64,000 nucleotides of DNA from Clusia tigrina (lineage: Eukaryota; Arthropoda; Insecta; Diptera; Clusiidae), in the NCBI GenBank assembly GCA_920105625.2, contig OV050031.1, positions 227,712,194 to 227,776,193 of the forward strand. The letters run 5' to 3'. Below are positions 34,086 through 44,662 of the stretch, piece by piece. Each line of letters opens with the position of its first letter. Position 1 is the stretch's first letter. The notes beneath the pieces were generated by a model that searched no databases, was not told where the DNA came from, and was given only the letters and a program-made list of their open reading frames with translations. A program made the position numbers and the translations under genes.

Positions 34086-34990
34086 GATGCAGATCATATT
34101 CATGGAAACTTTACTTAGGAAAATGTCAAACGACGCAGACGAAAATGTCCGATGACTTCATTGTAAATGCGTCTATGAAGATTACAGTTCCATTACCCGG
34201 GATTTTCGATATTCCGCGATAACTGCCGTCGCCACAATGCCACATAATTGCAACTCAACTGCACATCTAAATTGATTTCGCTAATTTTCTTTCCTCCTTA
34301 CCACCCCTTCCCAAGTTTGAAGCCGCTACTTCAAACGAGATCGTGAAGAATTCTCTACAAATAAAGTCCGGCGGTTATTTCTTAATTGAAGCAAATGTGC
34401 GCCAGCAAATGTGCAATTGTAGAAATTACAACAAAACAGAAGCGATTGGCACAGTCTTAAAGAGCACAACGCACATAAAATCTATCCAGCAATTGCATCA
34501 TGCTTTCGGAATCAGTAAATCACTCCGATAGAGTGGCTGCGTATGCTAACTTTCGCATGTAATATTTGGAGCGCTGGAAGTAGTGATTATGATATATGAG
34601 CCCACCGACCGGCCCAGTGCCCGGAGTATCGTGTGCTGTGCCAACCGAGCGCATGAGGAGAGTGCAACTAATTAAATTGCAGTTGACCATAAATTGCCGC
34701 CTCTTTACTACTGGACTCGACTGATTCGTTTTGATTGAAATTTATGTGCATTATGCACGCAATTTCATGTGCTATTACCTTTTTCGAGTCGCAGGGATAT
34801 TTCAAGGGATGTTTCAGGCTTTTTTCAATTATCAATGTTGGAAAGAAATCATTTTTAATATAAACAAAGCGAATGCATGAATGCGAATTATAATTTTCTT
34901 TTACTGCTGGAAAGAGCCAAATTTGTGTAAGTCCTAATTCGGTGTTATAACCCCACACTAGACGCTTTCTCTGTAGTAAATTTTATATCA
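34086..34990. other. Anonymous region
   Basis: No coding or mobile-element motif is recognised. A 96-codon minus-strand frame at 34668-34958 has no known counterpart. Confidence 0.4.
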
Positions 34991-35178
34991 GCCGCCATCT
35001 GTGGTCTGGTGGTAAGAATGCTAGAGGCACACCCAGAGGGTCGCAGGTTCAAATCCTGCCCCGGCCTCCAAACTGTTTCTCTTCGAGTCGAAAGCCTCAG
35101 GGGCCAGTACTCATTGCTCTAAGCCCTTGCAGATATAATTCATGATGGTGCAAGATAAAATAATAATAATAATAATAT
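34991..35178 (+). repeat. tRNA-headed SINE, best complete copy
   Basis: This 188-bp copy starts GCCGCCATCTGTGGTCTGGT (A-box-like, GGTCTGGTGGTAAG). Its T-arm, GCAGGTTCAAATCCTGC (35043-35059), has a perfect 5-bp stem and box B. CTCTTCGAGTCGAAAGCCTC and GGCCAGTACTCATTGCTC form the body. GCAGATATAATTCATGATGG and an (AAT)n tail end it. The head folds like a tRNA in its D- and T-arm parts. Transcription by RNA polymerase III is the usual mode for such elements. The tRNA parent cannot be named with certainty. Confidence 0.85.
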
Positions 35179-35289
35179 TTTATATAGAATATCATAAAAC
35201 TGAAGCTCAGAAGTCGAAGAGCATACAACATTTTTCTTGTGAGTTATTTCATCTTTGTTTACATGAAAATATTTTATATTCGATTTGGT

Positions 35290-35717
35290 TGAGACGTGCT
35301 CACTTTAAGTGTATTGTGGCTTGTGATACCACCACAATATTTATCAGTTGGAATATAAAGGAAAACTATCGCAGATCCAATATTTATTTCGATGAAGCCA
35401 CTGTCCTCTTCAGAGATCTCCCAAAGGCAATTTTCCCAGTAAAGATCTTGCATGTTAAAGCAACACTACAACAAATATGAGTGGTTTCTTCCTCCTCTTC
35501 GTCTTTGGAGCTTTTGCAGAAATCGTTAGATAGGTAACCTAAATCTAATCTACTGGCCTGGCTCTCTAGAATGCAATGACCGGCGATTAACCCAATAACC
35601 CCAACGCGTCCCTCTTTTGACCTTTAGCAGACTTTTAGAGGGTTTTCAGTCCAACGTTTGCTAGATCTGTTTTGCTGTCTTGCCTGTCTTTAAGACACCA
35701 TTTTCAACTAGCAGATG
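35290..35717 (-). pseudogene. Degraded non-LTR RNase H tail
   Basis: Minus-strand frames around 35640-35480 read VGVIGLIAGHCILESQASRL, then LSNDFCKSSKDEEEE, resembling the post-RNase H tail of the other families (TGHC...L.R, then a Cys/Glu-rich segment). The LTCKIFTGKIAFGRSLKRT piece near 35450-35400 may be the shifted continuation. Divergence is high, and the boundary with the next copy at 35718 is inferred from the shared family D 3' end. Confidence 0.45.
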
Positions 35718-36400
35718 GTAGGTAGGTAAGGCGGTCGCCCGAAGGGCTCACTTAGGCCATCACTGACCCTTTGTGATACCGCATGAGACATTAGGTCCCT
35801 TCCCTTTCAAAGGTCCAGCCATTTGGAGCTTTTAATGAAGCAGTTGATGGAGCTAATCTTTCTATTTGAGATATCTCCCAAAGAGTCCACAAAGTACTAC
35901 CCTACGTACGCCTAGGAAAGTGCGCCTCGTTCTGGACAACGTTTGACACGTGCATAACAGGTGTACAATGGACTCTTCCTTGCAGATACTTAGTTGAATA
36001 TTTTAGTCAGCCAATTCTGGATAAAGTTTCTTGGTGGTGTATTGTCTATCCAGTTCGGCCCCCCTGTAGTTCTCTGGGATATATCTGTGATCAGGCACCC
36101 ATATAAGATGAATGTTATGCTGTTCGGGAATCCGGTCAGTACTTTCTTGGCAGCTAATCACGGCTTGTGATGTCAAAACATGAGATTTCAGAACCCTGAT
36201 AGTTACTTGGCTATTGCAGTATGTTGATATCTCGCGGTGAGATGTTGCCCTCTTCCAGGGAGGCTTTTTCTGCTGAAACCTCTGCCTGAAAAGGACTATA
36301 GTAGTCTGGCAGTTTGAAAGAGTAATATTTCCCCAGGGAGTTTAAGAACACTCCTCTGCCCACCGCTTCATCTACAATCGGAGACGATCTGACATGTGTT
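35718..36400 (-). pseudogene. RNase H domain and tail (family D), degraded
   Basis: From right to left on the minus strand: EAVGRGVFLNSLGKYYSFKL, then PDYYSPFQAEVSAEKASLEE with the catalytic Glu. After frameshifts come HLIWVPDHRYIPENY (normally WVPGH.DI.GN) and the tail ending KINSINCFIKSS-like, with the family D 3' UTR to 35718. The second catalytic Asp cannot be found in frame. A short insertion (ACTACCCTACGTACG) lies within the tail near 35896. Confidence 0.7.
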
Positions 36401-36884
36401 GTCTAACGATAATACTCTGCCTCCCTTTATATTTATGTATATAATTATACGTTTATGTTTATATTTGTGGTAGCCATCTGCTTCTTATTCAGCTAATTTG
36501 ATCGATAATTACGTTCTCTTAGCTATTCTATAGTAAAGGAGATTCCCGTTCGGTATGCGGTGTATTACATTTTTAGATTGTGCCGGTTGGATTTGGCATC
36601 TTATTGGTCGATGTTTACTTAAAGACGAGAAACTGTTTTTGCGCAAGTTGACGCGCTGTAAGTTTTCCTTGTATCCCTGTGAGAACTGCAGTTCAATCAA
36701 TTTGTTAAGACTAAACCTTTCATTTTCCTGAATTTCACCATCATAAATCGTTTCATTATCTTTCACTATCTTAATAATCTTTCGCAGCTGCTACACTTAA
36801 CAATAAAAATATAGCTATCAACAAAGTTAACAAAGAAAGAGATACAAAGAACTATCAACACAAAAATTAAACAAAAAAATCTCC
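36401..36884. other. Anonymous AT-rich stretch between two TE remnants
   Basis: No domain is seen. Two abutting minus-strand frames (36509-36766 and 36766-36954) show no known motif. Confidence 0.4.
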
Positions 36885-38015
36885 TGGATATGTTGGACTT
36901 ACAGGTAAAATTCGAAAAGAACTGCCTGATAAAGCACTCACAGACATTAGGCATTTATTTAATGCCATTATAACACGAAAAGACTATCCCGCAGCGTGGA
37001 AAGTTGCTGAAGTTATAGCTATTCCGACACCAAATAAGGACCCCTCAGTCGCCACATCGTACATACCGAGCAACTTACAAACAACTCTATCAAAAATTGT
37101 TGAAAATTTGCTTTTTGATCGCCTGGATTTTTTACCCTGTCTAAAATGGGATTTATCCCTTGGGAATAATGGAAATAATCCCTTGCCATCGGTTCGGTTT
37201 CAGACGGAAACACTCCACAGTTCAACAAGTTTAGAGAGTAACGCATAAAATAGCAACAGAAATTGACGAACAAAATGCTTGTGTGGCAGTATTCCTGATG
37301 TTGCAAAGGCGTTTGATAGCGTGTGGCACAAAGGACTACTGCACAAGTTAAGACAATGCCTTCCACTAGACTTCTACTTACTTCTAAAGAGCCACATCAA
37401 AAACCGATGTTTCTATGTCAAGTAAGTTGAGGAATGTTCCGATATTCTAAAAATGGAGGTCGGAGTACCACAAGGGAGGGTACTAGGGCCAACACTATAT
37501 GTCTTATATACAGCTGACATCCTTATGCCTATATCAGATGACAACATGACAGCAAAATTTGCTGACGATACTGTTCTGCTTGTGTCGCTCAAGGATTTGG
37601 CGATAGCTGCAAAAAATCTCCAACAAATACTTGACAAAACTTTATCTTGGTTTGGAAAGTGGGGAATCAAAATAAGTAGCGACAAGACTATCCAAGTTAT
37701 TGACACTAATATGAGGACTGAGCCAGTTCATCTAACCAGACATAATGACCAGATCAAGATTGATACTAAAGCGAAATACCTTGGTATGAGAATTGATGCC
37801 AAACTGTTATAGAAAGAGCACATCATACAAAGGACGAACGAAGCAAAGAATATATTCAGACCACTGTGCTGACTGTTACGGAAACAATCGAATCTTTCGC
37901 TAGAAAATAGAATCCTGATCTACAAGACAATGATCATGGCTATATGGAGGTACGGAATAGAGATTGGGGGCAATGCAAGCAGATTTCACACAAATATCAT
38001 ACAAAAATAATAATA
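36885..38015 (+). pseudogene. Jockey-type RT pseudogene, plus strand
   Basis: Left to right: GLTGKIRKELPDKALTDIRH, then YPAAWKVAEVIAIPTPNKDP, LQTTLSKIVENLLFDRLDFL, VAKAFDSVWHKGLLHKLRQC (motif A), then VGVPQGRVLGPTLYVLYTAD (motif B), then AKFADDTVLLVSLKDLAIAA with intact FADD. The thumb follows: SDKTIQVIDTNMRTEPVHLT and AKYLGMRIDAKLL, then a stop at 37809 and, after it, an in-frame continuation with ILIYKTMIMAIWRYGIEIGG. A frameshift lies near 37250, and an unexpected ~20-residue insertion follows FLPC. The central 119-codon frame is well preserved. This is the only Jockey copy here on the plus strand. Confidence 0.88.
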
Positions 38016-38689
38016 ATGCTACCCGATATCTCTTCATTGCTACCATCAGATAATGGAAATCAGTGCCTTAATAACTCCTATTCGTGACACTCCTTGATGG
38101 AGAAGTGGTGAATTCTTTGTAAGGCAGTGACTAAGAAAATATATTTATTTATTGAAAGTGCATTAAAATATATATCAATATACCTTAAAAGTATATCTAC
38201 AATTTGTTTATGATTTCCGTTGAGAGAGCACTCCTCGCTCTTACGACGAATTTTTCAGTGTCACTTACAAAAATTATGGAACTATTTAAGAAGAAAATAT
38301 CCATTGAAGTGCATTTAATTCCCACATGTGAAAAAATGTAATATTAAATCTCTGATTACATTGCGTTTTTAATATACGAGACTTTATTTACAACGAAAAA
38401 CAACTCATGAAAGAAAACGTGGCCTGGGGCTGCTTCGCGGTCGACTCAACGAAATCCATCTGCAATTTAACTCGTCCGCATGTCAGTGCTGTGATTGGGA
38501 CATTTCTCAAACGATTCTGTGTCAAATAAGCCTCTTGTGCATAAAATGCCACTCCACTATTTATGGAGAATGATGGAGAAGATTTTACCAATAAACCATG
38601 AGGAAGGTAATGAAACTATGGAAATGATGAGTAAGTCCACACAAGCCCCTTTAAGTAATTTTTAGACCCACCATTAGGTAGGTAGGTTG
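38016..38689. other. Anonymous AT-rich stretch
   Basis: Nothing is recognised except the (TAGG)-type start of the next element's tail at the right end. Confidence 0.4.
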
Positions 38690-39077
38690 GGCAGCCGCAT
38701 CACCACTTGGTGATGCCACTTAGACCACCAGTTGGGTCCCTTGTTACCCGCGGATGCGAGGCATGGCCACGCTTCCCCTTCCAGATTGAACCGACCTGAG
38801 CCTTTTACTAAGCGAAGAAGGTTGTTGACACTTGACTGGTGTAGATTAACTCTACTTGTTAAGATGTGGGATCCTAGTAAATGTTCCCTATTTCTAGCAA
38901 AACTAGACAAGTACAGAAGAGATGATGGACCGTTTCCAGTTCCTCCTCGTTTCTGCAGCTGCGACAGAAATCATGCGTATAAACTGCCATTCTTCTTGCA
39001 TGATTTCCTATTCGACAACGTCCCGTGAGGTCTCCTATTCAAGTCTATTGAGCATAACGATATTCCTAGATAGACCC
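38690..39077 (-). pseudogene. Family A non-LTR tail, second copy
   Basis: It matches 1612-2105 in sequence and order. The 3' UTR has CACTTAGACCACCAGTTGGG, then SSFARNREHLLGSHILTS on the minus strand, a single 22-bp GACAAGTACAGAAGAGATGA-type unit, then the region that in copy 1 reads TGHCLIENHA and the CCTAGATAGA end. The 3' end has GGTAGGTAGGTT at 38680. It shows that the seven-unit array at 1.8 kb grew from one unit. Confidence 0.8.
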
Positions 39078-41454
39078 ACTATTAATTGCGTGGTAAATTT
39101 ATTGTATTGTGGCTGTGTTAAGTTCCTCCACATATTTTTACATTATACACCATTATATTTCTCACCATCAGGGTATACATCCAACGAACGATTTTTGTGT
39201 TACATCCCCATCCCCATCCCCTTATGCATATCATTCAGGATACTCTTGTAATAACTGATATAAACTAATTGTAATTCAGTTAATTCAAAATATAAAACTG
39301 GAAAAGTGGAATTCGCAGTAGCGATGCTGATGATGAACACTTGAAAAATTAGTTCCTTATAATTTTTTAAAAAGTGTGATAAAAAGTATTGCAAAACAGG
39401 CCACATATGCTGTTATACCTTTTATTACTGAGGTCCTCTGACGCAGGAATCTGCAGCTCAGTTCCAGAGTAGGTGTGGAAGACTTCCATGAGTTCTACTG
39501 AACGTTTGCTAATGAACGCACTTATATATTAAAACGTAGGACTCAATATAAATGTGATTGTGCCTCCTACGAATGCCATGGTGCGTCATTCGCCTTTGCA
39601 AACTTCTGTTGGGACAACTCTTCACATTGTCTACCACTTGGTTGCTTGTTTCTAATAAAAGCCATTCAACATTGCGGATCTCGAAAAAATCTTTTAACAA
39701 AAATCCTTGCAGGTAATTAAAGGGAACTCATAAAAAGTCACACTAACTTCCATATTCAAAATAATTCCTTAAATCTTCTATTGCTCAAAATGGGACTTTT
39801 CAAAATCCTGTTAATGGTTTCGCACCTTTTTGTTCGCAACCTTTTCTTTGGCGGAAAAGTGAGGCTACTATGGCCACTACAGGGGCATCCGATAAAAAAG
39901 TCTGGAGTTGTCCTCAACTGGGAATTTTCATTCAAAATATCGAGAGGTTGGCTTATGATTGCGAATAACGACGCACTTTCCTTTTTCACATCTCTAGTGT
40001 TCAATTAGCTAAATGCGTGCCGCACAGCAGGAACCTATGCAGGGAAGCTGTACAGGGAAGCTGTGCAGGGAAGCTGTACAGGAAAGATGTGCTCTAGAAA
40101 TATCCTTGCTTCTGTGTGAATGTGAATTGTCTGCTCAATCTCGTTCAGTGTTGCTGCGGATAACAAGCAGTGCACTTCTGCCTCATTGACTAATATGCCA
40201 GTGCATCGTGTCTTTGTTAAAGTTTCTGTTCACTCTTGGTTCCTCTTCGTCTTATGCAGAAGTGTGTAACAGTTCAACAATTTTGCGGAATGCTGACAAC
40301 ATGTGCCAATTAGGAATATTTCTGCATATTCATTTCTCATGCCACTCCATACTAAAAAAGGTGAAAAGGGAGCGTGTCAGTTTCCCACTGGTTGGGAGGT
40401 ATTTGTATCACTCACAACAAGGTAGCCTTGATCAATATCATCACATGACTTCACTTAGTGTGAGAAACCCCTTTGGAACAACCTGAAAAAGCCAGAATTG
40501 TACGAATGTGTGGCCAAATATATTTTTTACGGATTTCTGGATGCAGAAGCCGTTTATATTCCGGTATTTTATTCACGAGGTCGATTTTATGCGCGAATGC
40601 AATGCTTTCTTTGCACTCTGCGGGGACGAAAATAAAAAAGTAATCGCTTTCATATCGCCGCTTTAATATATTTCGACGGTCATGCTGGGAAAATTATGAT
40701 AAGAGCAATGGCTGAAGTTGTCTTTGCCATCACAGCAGCGTGTTGACTGTGCGCCTCGACAAAATTGGCTCCTTTCTCCATTCGCTTGAGGCAATTTTTA
40801 TGAATAAACCTTTTAGTGCACCACTTGCGATGAAAGACTGACGCAACCAGTCAGCAGCGAAAAAATCACAAGACATGCAACTCGTTAACTTTAAATACAA
40901 CTTCAAAACGAAAAAAGGATAATTGCTAAAATTGCCACAAAGAGTCAGAAGTTGTGGCCATTTGAACAGTTTTTTTTGGCGAATTGGCAACTTCACTTCT
41001 GGTCCTGCTAAGCATTTATATTGAAGACCAGTAAAGAGAGCTGCAGTCGGGTTAGAGCGACTGCGAGATGCCCGTGCGAACTAAAACAGGACAATATGGT
41101 TTCCGTATAACAACAGTCATAAACATTGTCTTTCTAGGCAATTTGAGCCACCTTCGTGTGAATGCGCCGATGTGTCTTATATAGTGTCAAAGTAATACAT
41201 AAGAGTGACTTGTGGGCGTGACAGTGGGATTGTGGTGCTCATTTTCCTTATGTAGATTAGTAAAGAGCCAACCTACATTACCATGAAACAGCCAGTCGAA
41301 ATTGGTTACAGTGGACGATAACAAATACGCTACACAGTTTCTGAAGTAATGCTTTAAGTACTAATCGTCTTCCTTTAAGCCATAGTAGTAATGATGGTTG
41401 CCAAGTATACAAGGTTCCATTGGCATAGTCAGAGAGTAAGATAGATACAAGTGG
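39078..41454. other. Anonymous region with one 13-bp tandem repeat
   Basis: No confident gene. A minus-strand frame at 39509-39700 contains RNVEWLLLETSNQVVDNVKS, faintly like the BEL integrase region (EW...VKS...LRR), which is too weak to call. Confidence 0.4.
40041..40092. repeat. 13-bp tandem repeat, four units
   Basis: AGGGAAGCTGT(A/G)C repeats at 40041, 40054, 40067 and, diverged, 40080. The alternate A/G base gives a 26-bp higher-order period. Confidence 0.92.
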
Positions 41455-41985
41455 AGTAGGCCGGAGAACCGCCGAAGAAGGAGGCCTCCAAGCACTTAGG
41501 CATTGATGCCCATTGTACTAAGCCTGGAAGAATATTTGGGGAAGGTGGGTTATAGAGGATTTTGGAAAGGAAGTTACACCTTTTCAAACTTATTTGACTC
41601 TTTTATGGACCTCAGAAGTCTGTCCAGGGATAAGGAATGTACATTATCCATTCCCAAAACATCTGACCCTAAAATGCGCCTCCTCATTCTGGTAAGGGCA
41701 GGACAAGCCCTCTGTGCCGTCCTGTTCTTCCTCCATGTGAGAGATGCAGTTCGATTTCTCGATGATGCCTATGGTTGCCATATGATGACCCCATGGAGTA
41801 TGCCCTGGGATTATCCCAACCACGGATCGAAGATTTTTCCTTCGTAATGTCAGAAGGAAATTTGCAACTGTCCTGTTTGGGCTTTCTAGGAAGCACCTGG
41901 TTGTTTTGGAGTATGCCCTTTTTTTTGTTTTTTGTTTATGAGGGGAAACATCTAACATGTCTATAGCCCAAACCATAGTATGGAC
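41455..41985 (-). pseudogene. Family C non-LTR C-terminal tail and 3' UTR
   Basis: The minus strand from about 41900 reads CFLESPNRTVANFLLTLRRK, then NLRSVVGIIPGHTPWGHHMA and TIGIIEKSNCISHMEEEQDG, followed (shifted) by the CP..NEEAHFRVRCFG region, and LDRLLRSIKESNKFEKV before a stop near 41590. The tail is the kind that follows RNase H in I/LOA-type elements. The 3' UTR at 41455-41590 contains the conserved block that also occurs alone at 10.8, 11.45 and 27.7 kb. Confidence 0.75.
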
Positions 41986-42765
41986 CTTTAGCCCGAACCA
42001 AACCTCCCTCCCCCTTGTCCGACGGATATTCCTCCTGGAACTTCACCGTTAGGTAGTGCGTCGGTAGCCCGTTATATAGCCCGTATATTACTACTCCATC
42101 GGCTCATTCTATCATAGTACGATCCAAAGCTCATTTGGGCGTCGCGAACTTCTTCTGGAGATCCATTGGCGTGTTCTGTTCTACGCACGTATTCCGTGTA
42201 GTGCAGCGTGTTCATAATACTCGCCTCTTCAGCGCATGTGGTGTTCCATTTCTCTTTATCTTCGCTCATATATGGGACCAGATTGTACTCTGTCAGAGTT
42301 TTGCCGCATAATCTTTCTAGCTCCATTCGTTAATTGATGAATCGCGGGCAGTGCAATAACACATGCAGCGCGCTTTCCGGTTCTTCTGGTATATTGAGCA
42401 ATTAGTTTGGTTTTCACGATGGTACGTACCTGTGCAGGTATTCTTTGAAACAGCCATGTCCAGTGAGCACCTGCTTAGGATGATAGTTAACCTCTCTAGA
42501 TGATACCCTCTCTGATAACCTCTCTAGATTAATCTCTAGGATGATAGTTAACCTCTCCGTGCCTTCGGTCCATCCACATCGCAATATTTGGGATGAGTCT
42601 GAACGTCCAGCGACCTTTTTGGGATTGCTTCCATCGTTGCTGGTGTTCCGCAATTGTGCGCAGCCTTTCTTTCTTTTTCTGCCGCACTTGACGGTCTACG
42701 CTCGACATCACTATAAAGTCGCTCCATTTCGCGAGCGAGCAGATCGATGGTCACCTTCCTTGCAA
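41986..42765 (-). pseudogene. R1-type non-LTR C-terminal domain
   Basis: The minus strand reads WTFRLIPNIAMWMDRRHGEV, then NYHPKQVLTGHGCFKEYLHR (in two frames), then, after a frameshift, MELERLCGKTLTEYNLVPYM. W(T/R)(F/R)LIP...W..R.HGEVNYH..Q.LTGHG(C/S)F..YLHR is the signature of the R1 clade downstream of RT. The part between YLHR and ELERL holds the remains of the CCHC segment (TGKRAACVIALP). A 61-bp local duplication near 42477-42557 shifts the frame at HGEVNYHP. R1 elements often target rDNA, but no rDNA is visible here. Confidence 0.82.
42477..42557. repeat. 61-bp spaced duplication inside the R1 remnant
   Basis: AGGATGATAGTTAACCTCTC occurs at 42477 and again at 42538. AACCTCTCTAGAT lies twice between them. 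It accounts for the broken frame at HGEVNYH. Confidence 0.85.
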
Positions 42766-44482
42766 TGAAGGAGTATGCCCTGTGATTACCCCAATTAGCA
42801 TAGTTAGTGAGCTTGGGTTCCTCTTTTTATATAGTGCTGAAATCAGCTTTAAAGATTTGCGAACTCTACGATGTGGTTCAATGATATTTCAGAATAAGCC
42901 TCGTTCTAATTCAGGTACAGTATTCCTTTCCTTCTGTCCTTTTTAAAGGCATACACGATTGTCCTCACTTACATAACAACCTTTTATATTCTACAAGGTG
43001 TAATAAGCACCAACATGAATTTTTTCATGGAAATATGTTTCTGGGCCTGAAATGTTCGGTTGAGTTTGCTAAACTAGACGACTTGTCTGAGTGGTCCATA
43101 TCGATTGTATGTAAAATTTCTGCCATTGTGTTTCTTGGCTCATCAACAATAACCCACAAAAAATAACAAAAAGTAGACGGATTGTCTGCGCTTCCAGAGA
43201 ACTGTGCTGGTCAAGAGTGTGCGAGTATTTACATGCCCACTCCCTTGCCATCCCATTCAGCTACTTCGAATGCGATATGTGCCGCCAGTATAATGAAGTA
43301 CCTACATGGAAACCGGAAAAAACGCGCACATAAGTTGGCAGATTTTCCACATCATTTGCCACATAAGCTTTCCGCTCGTGCTGGAAAAAGGGTTTTTTCC
43401 CTTAGCTCGAAAAATTCAGCGTCAAGTAGTTTTAGTGCCGTTGAGTTTAGCCAACTGAGGTTTCTATTGCAATTGGATGCCGGCGTACCGGAGGGAGGGG
43501 GACTGGTGCGAGTTGATTGGCTTTCGGGCTTTGGTGCTAAATGACTTTTAAGTGCATCTTGTGGCCAATTTCAATGCTCTTTTATGCTTATTTACTGAAA
43601 TGTTAAATTGCATTAAGTCGCATTTTGCCATGAAAAGTATCCTGCAGCACGCGAAGTATTCTGTGAAGCGTCACTTAAAGGTGCAACTGATGTAGGGGTA
43701 AATTCTCTAAGATAAGGCAACTGTTAACTGAGCCACCTTCGATAGATTTTATGTCCGCCTATGACAGTATCGCGAGTACACAAATAGCTGCGAAGGGAAA
43801 CTGAAGTCAACTCCTTGCCTGTGACTGTGTCAGTGGCAGACTCACTTAATAATAGACTGTGAGCAGACTTGTGGAGATACTGGAACTTAAATATGGCCCA
43901 CTCAAAGCCAGCATAAATTATGGAATGCTCATTTGATTAAGCATGTGAGTACTTCAACATATCTTTCTTCTGAGTTCTTCAAAGGCAACTTTATTTTACT
44001 GGGGACGGCCTTATTCGGCGGCAGATTCTGCTGTGGCATACTTCGGTGCGAATGATGCATTTTCATTAATAAGAAAGCACAGTATGAAACATCACTGGGG
44101 GAGGCCACAGAAATAATACTAAGTAGAATATTTCCTTCCTTGCGTTGTGTGCGCTGCACCAAGCGGTATGTTACAGTGTTCAAATCCAAATTGCATATCA
44201 AAGAGAGATTTTGGGCGGGTGGGTTGGTTGCCTTCTCAGGATTGCTTAGCAGTTTCGGCAGTGCTGACGTACGGAACCCGTACGTGAAACATTCCTGCCA
44301 CTTTTGGTGCTCTCTTTTGCAACTATTTGTCGCATTTGCATATGCAAATTGGAGCAGCATAAGCCGCTTATGCAGGAGTGCATGGAAATGTTGCCTGTGA
44401 CATTTGTAGTGTGAAACAAATGTGGTCCGAAATATTGTTTGAGCATGTGACTAGCTAAATTCAAATATGGTAGCGGCTGAGC
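42766..44482. other. Anonymous region
   Basis: Open frames at 43182-43544 (120 codons, plus) and 43929-44360 (143 codons, minus) show no domain I know. The minus frame is overlapped by open frames on the other strand, which argues against coding. Confidence 0.4.
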
Positions 44483-44662
44483 TCAGCTCGTGTACTTCTC
44501 CAGCTCGTGTACTTCTCCAGCTCGTAGCTCTTCCCACTCTGATTATTGGACGTATTGTACGCATCCTTGAAGCTAGTTATACTTTCTTATCATTGAACGT
44601 ATTGTACGCATCCTTGAAGCTCTTTCTACTTTCTGATCATTGAACGTATTGTACGCATCCTT
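44483..44662. repeat. Two adjoining tandem repeats (17-bp and 47-bp)
   Basis: AGCTCGTGTACTTCTCC (17 bp) is present twice, with a partial third, near 44488-44530. From 44541 a 47-bp unit with ACGTATTGTACGCATCCTTG recurs at 44550, 44597 and 44644, about 2.4 units, with TTTCT(T/G)ATCATTGA between. Confidence 0.88.

Noticed and set aside
34991..35060. Functional tRNA gene
   Set aside because: The T-arm is good, but the acceptor and anticodon stems do not pair fully, and it continues into a repeated SINE body.
39509..39700. Possible BEL integrase segment (NVEW...VKS...LQRR)
   Set aside because: Only a few residues agree, and neither the preceding nor following blocks are present.
41503..41847. 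114-codon plus-strand frame
   Set aside because: It is the shadow of the minus-strand family C tail.
41986..42765. R1 copy in a 28S rDNA site
   Set aside because: No rDNA sequence flanks the remnant.
43929..44360. 143-codon minus-strand frame
   Set aside because: No known family. An 86-codon plus-strand frame overlaps it and no splice or promoter context was found.
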